Assembly (NCBI GenBank): GCA_938084055.1
Contig: CALKDK010000010.1
Span: forward strand, 124,001 to 188,000
Length of the DNA stretch: 64,000 bases
Source: an uncultured Luminiphilus sp.
GTDB lineage: Bacteria; Pseudomonadota; Gammaproteobacteria; Pseudomonadales; Halieaceae
Direction of reading: 5' to 3'
This document shows positions 16,438 through 23,330 of the stretch, piece after piece. The notes under the pieces are model-generated. The model ran no database searches. It was not told the origin of the DNA and was given only the letters and a program-made list of their open reading frames with translations. Each line of letters starts with the position of its first letter. Position 1 is the first letter of the stretch. A program made the translations under genes and the position numbers.

Positions 16438-18147
16438 ATGAAGGAAGCAGGTTGGGATCGTGAGGTCGATGTGCTGGTGGTCGGTACAGGTAACGGCGCC
16501 CTGACCTCGGCGCTGTGTAATTGGGAGATGGGTACCCGGGATATCCTGGTTATTGAAAAGACCGATAAGGTTGGGGGCACCAGCGCAACGTCAGGTGGCG
16601 GCATCTGGATCCCGGACAATCATTACGCCAAGGCCTGTGGCGCTGAAGATTCACCCGAGGACGCCAAAAAATACCTCATGGGCACGCTGTTTGGTGAGGA
16701 CGTGCCAGAGGAAATGATCGATACCTATATCGAACAGGCCCCGAAGATGTTGCGCTTTTTGGCGGACAGGACCGACGTGGTCTACGAATCTCTCGAACAT
16801 TACCCTGACTATTACACCAACTACGAGGGCGCGCGCGCGGGACATCGTTCCCTCGAGCCCAGGCCGATCGATATGTCCGAGTTGGGCGATGACTGGAAAA
16901 ACCTCCGCTGGACCCACCACATGATGCGGATGTTCAACCGCATTCATTTCACCCAGGTGGAAGCCCACACCATCATGACTCAGGCGCCGGGCTGGAAATC
17001 TCTGCTGGCGAAAATGTTGCTGGGCTACGTAACCGATATCGGCTGGCGATTCCGGACTCCGGTTGATCGGCGTCTGTGCACGGGTTCCGCAGGTGTTGCG
17101 CGTTTGTACCTGTCCTTAAAAAAGCGCGCCATTCCCCTGGAGTTTCAGTCGCGATTGGTGTCGCTGGTAGAGCAGGATGGGCGTGTTACCGGTGCAGTAG
17201 TGGATCAGGGGGGGAGTTCCACCCGCATTCTTGCGCGTAAGGCCGTGGTCCTTGGGGCCGGTGGTTTCGAGAAAAATCAGTCCCTGCGCGAACAGTATCT
17301 ACCCCAACCCACCAATACTGAATGGAGTGCCGGTAATCCTGCCAATGAAGGGGATGCGCTGCTGGCGGGATTGTCCCTGGGCGCCAAGACGCGCCTTATG
17401 AAAGATGCCTGGTGGACCACGACCCTGTGCGTGCCGGACGAACCCACCCCGCGCCTGGCGATTATGGAAAAGTCGTTTCCCGGATCCTGTGTCGTGAACC
17501 GCGCGGGACAGCGGTTCGCCAACGAGTCCCAGAACTACATGGCCTTCCAGAAGGATCTTTTCGCCAGTCATTCCAATGACAACCCCAATGCGCCGGCCTG
17601 GCAGATCTTCGACGCCCGTTTTCGCCGCAATTTTATGGTCGGACCTTTAATGACCGCCGCGATGAAGCCGGACTGGCAAATCCCCAAGTCCTGGTTCGAT
17701 ACGGGCTTCGTTGCCAAGGCCGGTAGCATCCGGGAATTGGCAGAGACCATGGGTATCGACTCGGACGGCCTGGCAAAAACTATTGCCAAAATGAATCACT
17801 ATGCGGTTACCGGTATTGACGAAGACTTCCACCGCGGCGAGTCAGCCTATGACCGGTATTACGCTGACCCCACCATCAAGCCCAATCCCTGCCTGGCGGC
17901 CATTGATGAGGCCCCGTTCTACGCGATGCGTATTGAGGCGGGTGACTTTGGCACCCTGGGCGGGCTTGATACCGACATCCATGGTCGGGTGAAATTGGCC
18001 GCCGGTGGAATTATCGAGGGTCTGTTTGCAGTAGGTAATTGCTCTGCCGCTATTCTTCCTACCTACCCCGGCCCTGGTGCTACCCTGGGGCCCGCCATGA
18101 CCATGGCGTATCAAAGTGCCAAATTAATCAACGGGATCGAGGGCTGA
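16438..18147 (+). CDS. kstD: KstD-like flavoprotein (3-ketosteroid delta-1-dehydrogenase family)
   Basis: 569 residues from the ATG at 16438, which has GAGGGAG eight bases upstream; an in-frame GTG at 16414 would place the binding site inside the gene. The N-terminal FAD-binding motif is VVGTGNGA (about 14-21), followed by VGGTSATSGGGIW. Near the C-terminus, PTYPGPGATLGPAMT holds the Tyr and Gly (about 543 and 547) that in studied KstDs contact the 3-keto group. PDYY and HRSLEP around 130-150 fit the other side of the pocket. The enzyme would introduce the delta-1 double bond in ring A, or act on a related ketone in ring C/D given its place in the HIP operon. Confidence 0.78.
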   Translation: MKEAGWDREVDVLVVGTGNGALTSALCNWEMGTRDILVIEKTDKVGGTSATSGGGIWIPDNHYAKACGAEDSPEDAKKYLMGTLFGEDVPEEMIDTYIEQAPKMLRFLADRTDVVYESLEHYPDYYTNYEGARAGHRSLEPRPIDMSELGDDWKNLRWTHHMMRMFNRIHFTQVEAHTIMTQAPGWKSLLAKMLLGYVTDIGWRFRTPVDRRLCTGSAGVARLYLSLKKRAIPLEFQSRLVSLVEQDGRVTGAVVDQGGSSTRILARKAVVLGAGGFEKNQSLREQYLPQPTNTEWSAGNPANEGDALLAGLSLGAKTRLMKDAWWTTTLCVPDEPTPRLAIMEKSFPGSCVVNRAGQRFANESQNYMAFQKDLFASHSNDNPNAPAWQIFDARFRRNFMVGPLMTAAMKPDWQIPKSWFDTGFVAKAGSIRELAETMGIDSDGLAKTIAKMNHYAVTGIDEDFHRGESAYDRYYADPTIKPNPCLAAIDEAPFYAMRIEAGDFGTLGGLDTDIHGRVKLAAGGIIEGLFAVGNCSAAILPTYPGPGATLGPAMTMAYQSAKLINGIEG

Positions 18148-18151
18148 ACCC

Positions 18152-18616
18152 ATGGCGTTGGATCTGGAAGCCATTGAGCTGATCAAACAACTCAAGGCCC
18201 GCTATTTTCGTTTTCTGGACACCCGGGATATCCCGGGCCTACGGACGGTCTTTACCGAGGATGCCAAGGCAAAATTCAAAGGCCCTGACTATGATTTTGA
18301 TCTCAGCGGCTGGCCGGCCCTCGAAGCGTTCTATCGAAAATCATTCAGCGCAGAGGCCTTCGGCATGCACAACGGTCACCACCCCGAGATCACCGTGACC
18401 GGCACCTCGGCCACGGGTATCTGGTATTTGCAGGATATTTTTGTCCAGCTAAAGCACGATCTCACGATCATGGGCAGTGCGCTGTATGAAGACGAATACC
18501 GGCTGGAGTCCGGGGTTTGGCGGATCGCCAGCACGGGCTACCGTCGGCTATGGGAGGAGCATCACCGGCGCGGTGATGCGGTCACCCTGAAAATGAAGCC
18601 AATTTCAGATGATTGA
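18152..18616 (+). CDS. SnoaL-like / NTF2-fold protein closing the HIP operon
   Basis: 154 residues, a single NTF2/SnoaL-type cone fold judged from the N-terminal IKQLKARYFRFLDTRD, TVFTEDAKAKF, the central NGHHPEITVTGTSATG and YEDEYRLESGVWRIASTGYRR. This superfamily includes the bile acid 7alpha-dehydratase BaiE and steroid isomerases, and small members are often found beside steroid genes. It starts four bases after the KstD-like gene and is the last gene of the operon. I cannot assign a reaction: dehydratase, isomerase or a binding role are all possible. The Tyr/Asp/His combination typical of BaiE-type catalysis could be present (Tyr, Asp near the N-terminus, His near 76). Confidence 0.72.
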   Translation: MALDLEAIELIKQLKARYFRFLDTRDIPGLRTVFTEDAKAKFKGPDYDFDLSGWPALEAFYRKSFSAEAFGMHNGHHPEITVTGTSATGIWYLQDIFVQLKHDLTIMGSALYEDEYRLESGVWRIASTGYRRLWEEHHRRGDAVTLKMKPISDD

Positions 18617-18649
18617 AGGCGCCCCCCCGAACCCTGCAGGGGGAACAGC

Positions 18650-18687
18650 AGGGCAGTAGCGTTCCCGGGAGGTCTGGCCACTGCCCT
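18650..18687. terminator. Inverted repeat between convergent operons, candidate terminator
   Basis: AGGGCAGT at 18650-18657 is mirrored perfectly by ACTGCCCT at 18680-18687 with a 22-base spacer that itself contains CCCGGG. It lies between the end of the steroid operon (18616) and the convergent rubredoxin reductase gene (18748). No T-run follows on either strand, so intrinsic termination is uncertain. Confidence 0.35.
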
Positions 18688-18747
18688 CCGGCTACACGGC
18701 CAGTTCCTGGCCACTTCCCGCCCAGTCGCAGGAGGCTGTAACCGCCC

Positions 18748-20136
18748 TCAGGCGAGGATCGCCGGTAACGCCTTGGCCAGGGTCATGCGCTCCTTGACGG
18801 CGGCGCCGGTCAGGGCAAAGCCCAGGAGTTGACCGTCCGGCCCATGAAACAGGCCTTTGATATCCGACCCCTCGCCACTGATGGTCCAGCTACCCTCGGC
18901 ATCCTTGGCGACCGGTGACACGCATACGGGGCAGGCGGGGGTCTTGATGGTCACCGGCATGGCCGGATACACGACCTCGGTCGGATTCCCCGCCAGCGTT
19001 GCGGCCAGGGCACGTCCCGCTGCGAGCAGCGGTGCAACATAAACCAGTACGTGGCCTGCGACCTCGGCACAATCGCCGAGGGCATAGACGCCATCGGCGC
19101 TGGTCTTGAGAAAGCGATCGGTCTTGATGCCCCGAGCGGTCTCCAGACCTGCGGCAGCGGCCAGATCGATACGTGGGCGTACGCCCACGGCAGAGAGCAC
19201 TGCATCGGCGTCAATATGGTCTCCGTTGTTCAGGGTGACACGATAGCCAGACGCGGTGCGATTAACTTCGGTCGCCAGGGGACCAAAGTGAAAGTGGGCA
19301 CCTTTAGCCTCAAGGGCATGCTGTACAGCACGGCCCGCGGGTTCGGGAAGGAGCGTGGGGAGGCACCAGCCCATAGGGTCTACGGCTTCCACCTCAAAGC
19401 CACCGTTAATCAGGTCGTTGGTGAACTCGCAGCCAATCAGCCCGGCACCAATGACCGCGATTTTCCTGGCGCCTTTTGCTTCGAGTGTGTCCCGGAAGCG
19501 TCGGTAGTCATCGAGGTCGTTGACGCCCATAACCTCGTTAGCCGCATCGCCCCCCATCGGCGGGCGTATTAATTCTGCGCCCAGCGTGAGGACCAGTTCG
19601 GAATAGCCCAGGGACTCGCCATTATCCAGATGCAAGACCTTGCCAACGGTATCGATGCGTTTAACTTCGGTACGGGTCCTGAGGTCTATGGTGAGTTGTG
19701 CGGCCATGGCCTCGGATGACTGGGCGGCCAATTTTTCAGCAGACAGGTTTTTTGTATACCCGGTGGAAATCATGGGCTTCGAGTAATTTTCGCCGCCATC
19801 GCGGGTAATCAGCGTTACGGCCACGTCCGGGTCCTGCCGGCGCAGCGCGCTGACGAGTCCGTAACCCGCAAGGCCTGAGCCGATGATGACAATGCGACGG
19901 TCGGTGACGGCGGCGCCAGGGTCAGCCGGGGCTCCGATAGAGGCGTCGTCGACTGCTTCATCTTCAGAACCGGGTATCAGTTCAAAATCTTCCTTGCCGA
20001 CGCCGCAATCGGGGCACAGCCAGTCATCGGGCACATCTGCCCACTGGGTGCCCGCTGGAATTCCGTCATCGGGCCAGCCTTCTTTCTCGTCGTAAATAAG
20101 GCCACAAACGATGCATTCCCAGCGTGCCATGCTCAC
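18748..20136 (-). CDS. Rubredoxin-rubredoxin reductase fusion protein
   Basis: 462 residues (460 if the second ATG is used). Residues 1-55 are a complete rubredoxin with Cys8 and Cys11 (CIVCG) and Cys41 and Cys44 (CPDCGVGK). After an acidic, Ala-rich linker of about 25 residues comes an NAD(P)H:rubredoxin oxidoreductase with FAD motif GSGLAG (about 86-91), NAD motif GAGLIG (near 220), and the second FAD motif DGVYALGDCAE. Rubredoxin and its reductase are normally separate proteins that pass electrons from NADH to alkane hydroxylases or to peroxide/superoxide-reducing enzymes. Here both are in one chain. The gene stands alone, convergent with the steroid operon; no AlkB is nearby. Rubrerythrin, 29 kb away, is one possible partner. 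Confidence 0.9.
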   Translation of the reverse strand: MSMARWECIVCGLIYDEKEGWPDDGIPAGTQWADVPDDWLCPDCGVGKEDFELIPGSEDEAVDDASIGAPADPGAAVTDRRIVIIGSGLAGYGLVSALRRQDPDVAVTLITRDGGENYSKPMISTGYTKNLSAEKLAAQSSEAMAAQLTIDLRTRTEVKRIDTVGKVLHLDNGESLGYSELVLTLGAELIRPPMGGDAANEVMGVNDLDDYRRFRDTLEAKGARKIAVIGAGLIGCEFTNDLINGGFEVEAVDPMGWCLPTLLPEPAGRAVQHALEAKGAHFHFGPLATEVNRTASGYRVTLNNGDHIDADAVLSAVGVRPRIDLAAAAGLETARGIKTDRFLKTSADGVYALGDCAEVAGHVLVYVAPLLAAGRALAATLAGNPTEVVYPAMPVTIKTPACPVCVSPVAKDAEGSWTISGEGSDIKGLFHGPDGQLLGFALTGAAVKERMTLAKALPAILA

Positions 20137-20428
20137 TCCTGATCACTCAACTTGATGGCGGTGATTCTTGCCGCTTTCGCACTCACCGTCATGGGTCTCA
20201 TGGACTATGTTCCGTCCTAAACCTGCACGAATTGTTGACAAGCCAATTTTTGAAGAAAGACCCATCCCGCATTAAGGCGGTTGCCCGGGGCATTAGCTGC
20301 TCACATTGGGCGGCGCGCCGTAAATTCGGCGTGCTGCAGCCGCAATATCGGAATGTCAGTCTATCCGAGCGGGCGAAATTATGCCCGATTGTCCGGTCCG
20401 CGTCTGTGCTATTTTTGACGGTCGTGAT
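20137..20428. other. 292-base intergenic gap without a recognisable gene
   Basis: This stretch lies between the isovaleryl-CoA dehydrogenase gene and the rubredoxin-reductase fusion, both on the minus strand, so it should hold the promoter of the fusion gene. Open frames across it have no family features. I see no strong promoter hexamers or intrinsic terminator. Confidence 0.5.
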
Positions 20429-21598
20429 CTATTCGGTTTCCCGGAACAATTCCCTGCCAATCAGCATGCGCCGAATTTCAGAGGTCCCCGCACCTATCTC
20501 ATAAAGCTTCGCATCCCGTAGCAGGCGACCGGTGGGATAGTCATTGATGTAGCCGTTTCCGCCCAGCAGTTGAATGGCGTCCAGCGTACATTTTGTCGCC
20601 ATTTCTGCCGTGTACAGAATAACGGCCGCAGCGTCTTTGCGGCTGTCCTCGCCGCGGTCAAGGGCGCGACAGACTGCGTAGAGGAAAGACCGGCTCGCCG
20701 CCGTCAGGCTGTACATGTCAGCCAGCTTCCCCTGCACAAGCTGGAACTCGCCAATGGGCTGGTCGAATTGTTTGCGCTCGTGAACATAGGGCACGGTGAC
20801 GTCAAGACAGGCCTGCATGATGCCTACCGGTCCACCCGACAATACGGCCCGTTCATAATCCAGCCCGGACATGAGTACAGCCACGCCCTTGTTCAATTCG
20901 CCGAGGATGTTCGCGGCAGGGACTTCACAATCTTCAAACACCAATTCGCAGGTGTTCGAGCCGCGCATGCCCAGCTTGTCCAGTTTCTGCGCCCGGGAAA
21001 AGCCCGGAAAATCCCGCTCCACGATAAAGGCCGTGATCCCGCGGCTTCCGGCATCGGGTTCGGTTTTGGCGTAAATCACGTAGACGTTCGCATCTGGACC
21101 ATTGGTAATCCAGAATTTGTTGCCGTTAAGGATGAAGGTGTCACCGCGCCTTTCGGCTCGCAGGCGCATACTGACCACATCCGATCCCGCCCCGGGCTCT
21201 GACATGGCCAGCGCACCAATGTGCTCTCCCGAGCACAATTTGGGCAGATACCGCTCCCGCTGTGCAGGGGAGCCATTTTTTTGTATTTGGTTCAGGCAGA
21301 GATTGGAATGGGCGCCGTAGGACAGGCCTACCGAGGCGGAGGCCCGGGAGATTTCCTCCATGACGATCGCATGGCCGAGATAACCGACATCACTGCCACC
21401 GTATTCCTCCGCGACGGTCATTCCCAGGACGCCAAGATTCCCGAATTTTGCCCAGAGATCCATGGGGAATTCATTGCTGCTGTCGATCTCTGCAGCCCGG
21501 GGGGCGAGTTCCTTTTGGCAGAACTGGTGGACGGTATCCCGCAGCATATCCAGCTCTTCACCCAGTCCGTGGTTGAGGGTGGGGTAGGGAGTGTTCAT
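20429..21598 (-). CDS. liuA: Isovaleryl-CoA dehydrogenase
   Basis: 389 residues from the ATG at 21598, which has AGGAG eight bases upstream; the frame extends 17 codons further without support. It is a canonical isovaleryl-CoA dehydrogenase: [13 protein letters not shown] (about 89-101), [22 protein letters not shown] with the catalytic Glu249, and the C-terminal [21 protein letters not shown]. It oxidises isovaleryl-CoA to 3-methylcrotonyl-CoA in leucine breakdown. The usual partners (methylcrotonyl-CoA carboxylase, methylglutaconyl-CoA hydratase, HMG-CoA lyase) are not next to it, but a CoA-binding protein, an acyl-CoA synthetase remnant and a crotonase lie just upstream on the map. Confidence 0.9.
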   Translation of the reverse strand: MNTPYPTLNHGLGEELDMLRDTVHQFCQKELAPRAAEIDSSNEFPMDLWAKFGNLGVLGMTVAEEYGGSDVGYLGHAIVMEEISRASASVGLSYGAHSNLCLNQIQKNGSPAQRERYLPKLCSGEHIGALAMSEPGAGSDVVSMRLRAERRGDTFILNGNKFWITNGPDANVYVIYAKTEPDAGSRGITAFIVERDFPGFSRAQKLDKLGMRGSNTCELVFEDCEVPAANILGELNKGVAVLMSGLDYERAVLSGGPVGIMQACLDVTVPYVHERKQFDQPIGEFQLVQGKLADMYSLTAASRSFLYAVCRALDRGEDSRKDAAAVILYTAEMATKCTLDAIQLLGGNGYINDYPTGRLLRDAKLYEIGAGTSEIRRMLIGRELFRETE

Positions 21599-21696
21599 GC
21601 AGGGGCTCCTGTGCCTGATGTATGTGCGGTGCGGGGGAAGCGCGCCCAATTGTAAATCATCCCTGACTCAATTGGGGCGTCCGGTCAGTGAGATGC

Positions 21697-22173
21697 TTAC
21701 CCCGACGGCTCTTCCCGCGTATTCGGGTGGTCTGTGATGGACAGACCAGCGCGGTGGCGAAGCTCGTGCTCTATTTTGATGCAGCGATCCATGACCACCC
21801 CCAGGCCGGCGCGGCGTGCCCGAACCGCCGCTTCGATATGAATGATATCCAGCTGCATCCATACCAGGCTCGCGCCGATGGCAATCGCGGCCTCGACACT
21901 TTTGGGCACCCGTTCAACGCGCTGGAAGAGGTTCACAATATCGATCTGTCCGGGAATGTCATACAGCGATCCGTAGCACGGTCGTCCCATGATCGATGGG
22001 TGGTTCGGGTTGACGGGAACGATGTCATAGCCCTGTTGTTGGAGGTATAGACTGGCGCGGTAGCTGTCACGGTCCGGTTTGTCGGATAAGCCAACGACGG
22101 CTATCCGGCGGGGCTGGGCCAAGCTCCAGTCAATCCACCGTTGCTCGTCATCCTGGGAGTGTTGTTTGCGCAC
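21697..22173 (-). CDS. CoA-binding domain protein (YccU-like)
   Basis: 158 residues from a GTG at 22173 with AGGA nine bases upstream. The longer open frame begins 53 codons earlier but its extra residues are low-complexity and overlap the acyl-CoA synthetase remnant, so I reject it. The Rossmann-type CoA-binding fold is seen in RRIAVVGLSDKPDRDSY, GYDIVPVNPNHPSIMGRPCYGSL, and VWMQLDIIHIEAAVRARRAG followed by VMDRCIKIEH, matching the family of small stand-alone CoA-binding proteins such as E. coli YccU. Molecular role of the family is unclear. It is about 100 bases upstream of the isovaleryl-CoA dehydrogenase gene, same strand. Confidence 0.78.
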   Translation of the reverse strand: MRKQHSQDDEQRWIDWSLAQPRRIAVVGLSDKPDRDSYRASLYLQQQGYDIVPVNPNHPSIMGRPCYGSLYDIPGQIDIVNLFQRVERVPKSVEAAIAIGASLVWMQLDIIHIEAAVRARRAGLGVVMDRCIKIEHELRHRAGLSITDHPNTREEPSG

Positions 22174-22310
22174 AGTGTGGCTTCCTGCGGGTACTGCGGG
22201 GGATAATGCCACAGGTTCACCCCGGGATCTTTGCGGGGTGGGATCTGGCATGGGGCATTCCATGTCACATCGGGGGCTTTGCCAGGAATCCTGCAGGGCA
22301 AGGTGCCGAC

Positions 22311-22406
22311 CTGGTGGGTTTCGTCGCTGCATTCCCCATGACTGTGACGGGCAAGATTCAGAAATTCAAAATGCGCGATGCCGTGGTCGAGTCCCTGAAC
22401 GGGTAG
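22311..22406 (+). pseudogene. 3' remnant of an AMP-forming acyl-CoA synthetase
   Basis: In the plus frame ending with TAG at 22404-22406 the translation reads FVAAFPMTVTGKIQKFKMRD and then a short tail. FPMTVTGKIQKFKMR is the signature C-terminus of AMP-binding fatty-acyl-CoA ligases, including the catalytic lysine. Just upstream, in the +1 shifted frame (about 22285-22310), QGKV may be what is left of the preceding family segment. There is no matching body upstream: the region is occupied by the CoA-binding protein on the other strand. It is a decayed gene end, not a functional protein. Confidence 0.7.
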
Positions 22407-22427
22407 CGGAATCCTGACCAGGAGGGG

Positions 22428-23219
22428 TCAGTTTGTGTTCTGGCCCCGGGCCCGTGAACGCAGAGCCTGCAATCGTTCCCCCATTTGACTGAAGTCTGCC
22501 TGCTCGAGGTAGGCAATACCCCGTTCGCCCTCGAGTTCAAGCGCATCGCCCAACGGCAACAGGTCACCGTCATTCATCAAGCTGCGCATTGCCGAAACCG
22601 TCGCCGGGTTGGACTCGGCGATCTGGCTGGCAGCAGCTACAGCATCATCTACCAGGGTATCGGCAGGACAGATGCGGTTCACCAGCCCCCAGTCCAGAGC
22701 CTGCTCAGCGCTGATGAAATTGCCTGTCAGGCTCGCCTCCCGGGCCCGGTTGATGCCAATCAATCGTCCCAGTTTTTGTGACAGGCCCCAGCCGGGGAGC
22801 AGTCCGACCCGGGCGTGTGTGTCGGCAAAACGTGCCAGCGGTGACGCGTACAAGAAATCGCAAGCCAGGGCCAGTTCAAAACCTCCGGTGACCGCCGCAC
22901 CGTTGACCGCGCCGATCACCGGTTTGCCGCAGTCGCGAATAGCTACCACGAGGGGGGAGCGGGTGCCCATGCCTCCATTCTGGAGCACGCCGGGATTCTC
23001 ACTGAGCTCCTTGAGGTCAACGCCGGCACAAAATGCCTTCCCGGCGCCGGTCAGGACGATGGCATGAACCTCGTCGCTGTCGCGCAAGGCCTCAAAAGAC
23101 GCCACCAGTGCTGTGCTCAAAAGACGGTTGAGTGCATTGTTGGCCTTGGGCCGGGATAGTGTGACCAGCGCCACGTTATCTCGTGTCTGAACCGCGATGG
23201 GTTGTTCATGATCTGTCAT
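22428..23219 (-). CDS. Enoyl-CoA hydratase/isomerase (crotonase family)
   Basis: 263 residues from the ATG at 23219; 16 further in-frame codons upstream look non-coding (Lys/Arg-rich, no binding site). Crotonase features: LSRPKANNALN, the oxyanion-hole segment AFCAGVDLKEL (about 61-71), and VNGAAVTGGFELALACDF with the second oxyanion-hole glycine, then a HARVGLLPGWG segment. The family members with this pattern include hydratases acting on short or aromatic acyl-CoAs. Substrate unknown. Divergent from the TonB-dependent receptor, with 111 bases between the two start codons, so the two may share regulation. Confidence 0.82.
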   Translation of the reverse strand: MTDHEQPIAVQTRDNVALVTLSRPKANNALNRLLSTALVASFEALRDSDEVHAIVLTGAGKAFCAGVDLKELSENPGVLQNGGMGTRSPLVVAIRDCGKPVIGAVNGAAVTGGFELALACDFLYASPLARFADTHARVGLLPGWGLSQKLGRLIGINRAREASLTGNFISAEQALDWGLVNRICPADTLVDDAVAAASQIAESNPATVSAMRSLMNDGDLLPLGDALELEGERGIAYLEQADFSQMGERLQALRSRARGQNTN

Positions 23220-23330
23220 TTTTAGCTTATTTTTCCGCTTGAGCGAGGAGGCGACTCTGTATAGCATTCCGGCAGTATAAAAGTAATAACTGATTTCCCA
23301 ATCTACCCTAAAAACTCCAAGAGGTGCTTC

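Noticed and set aside
22174..22332. 53-codon N-terminal extension of the CoA-binding protein
   Set aside because: It crosses the acyl-CoA synthetase remnant, has no conserved features, and the GTG at 22173 has a good binding site.
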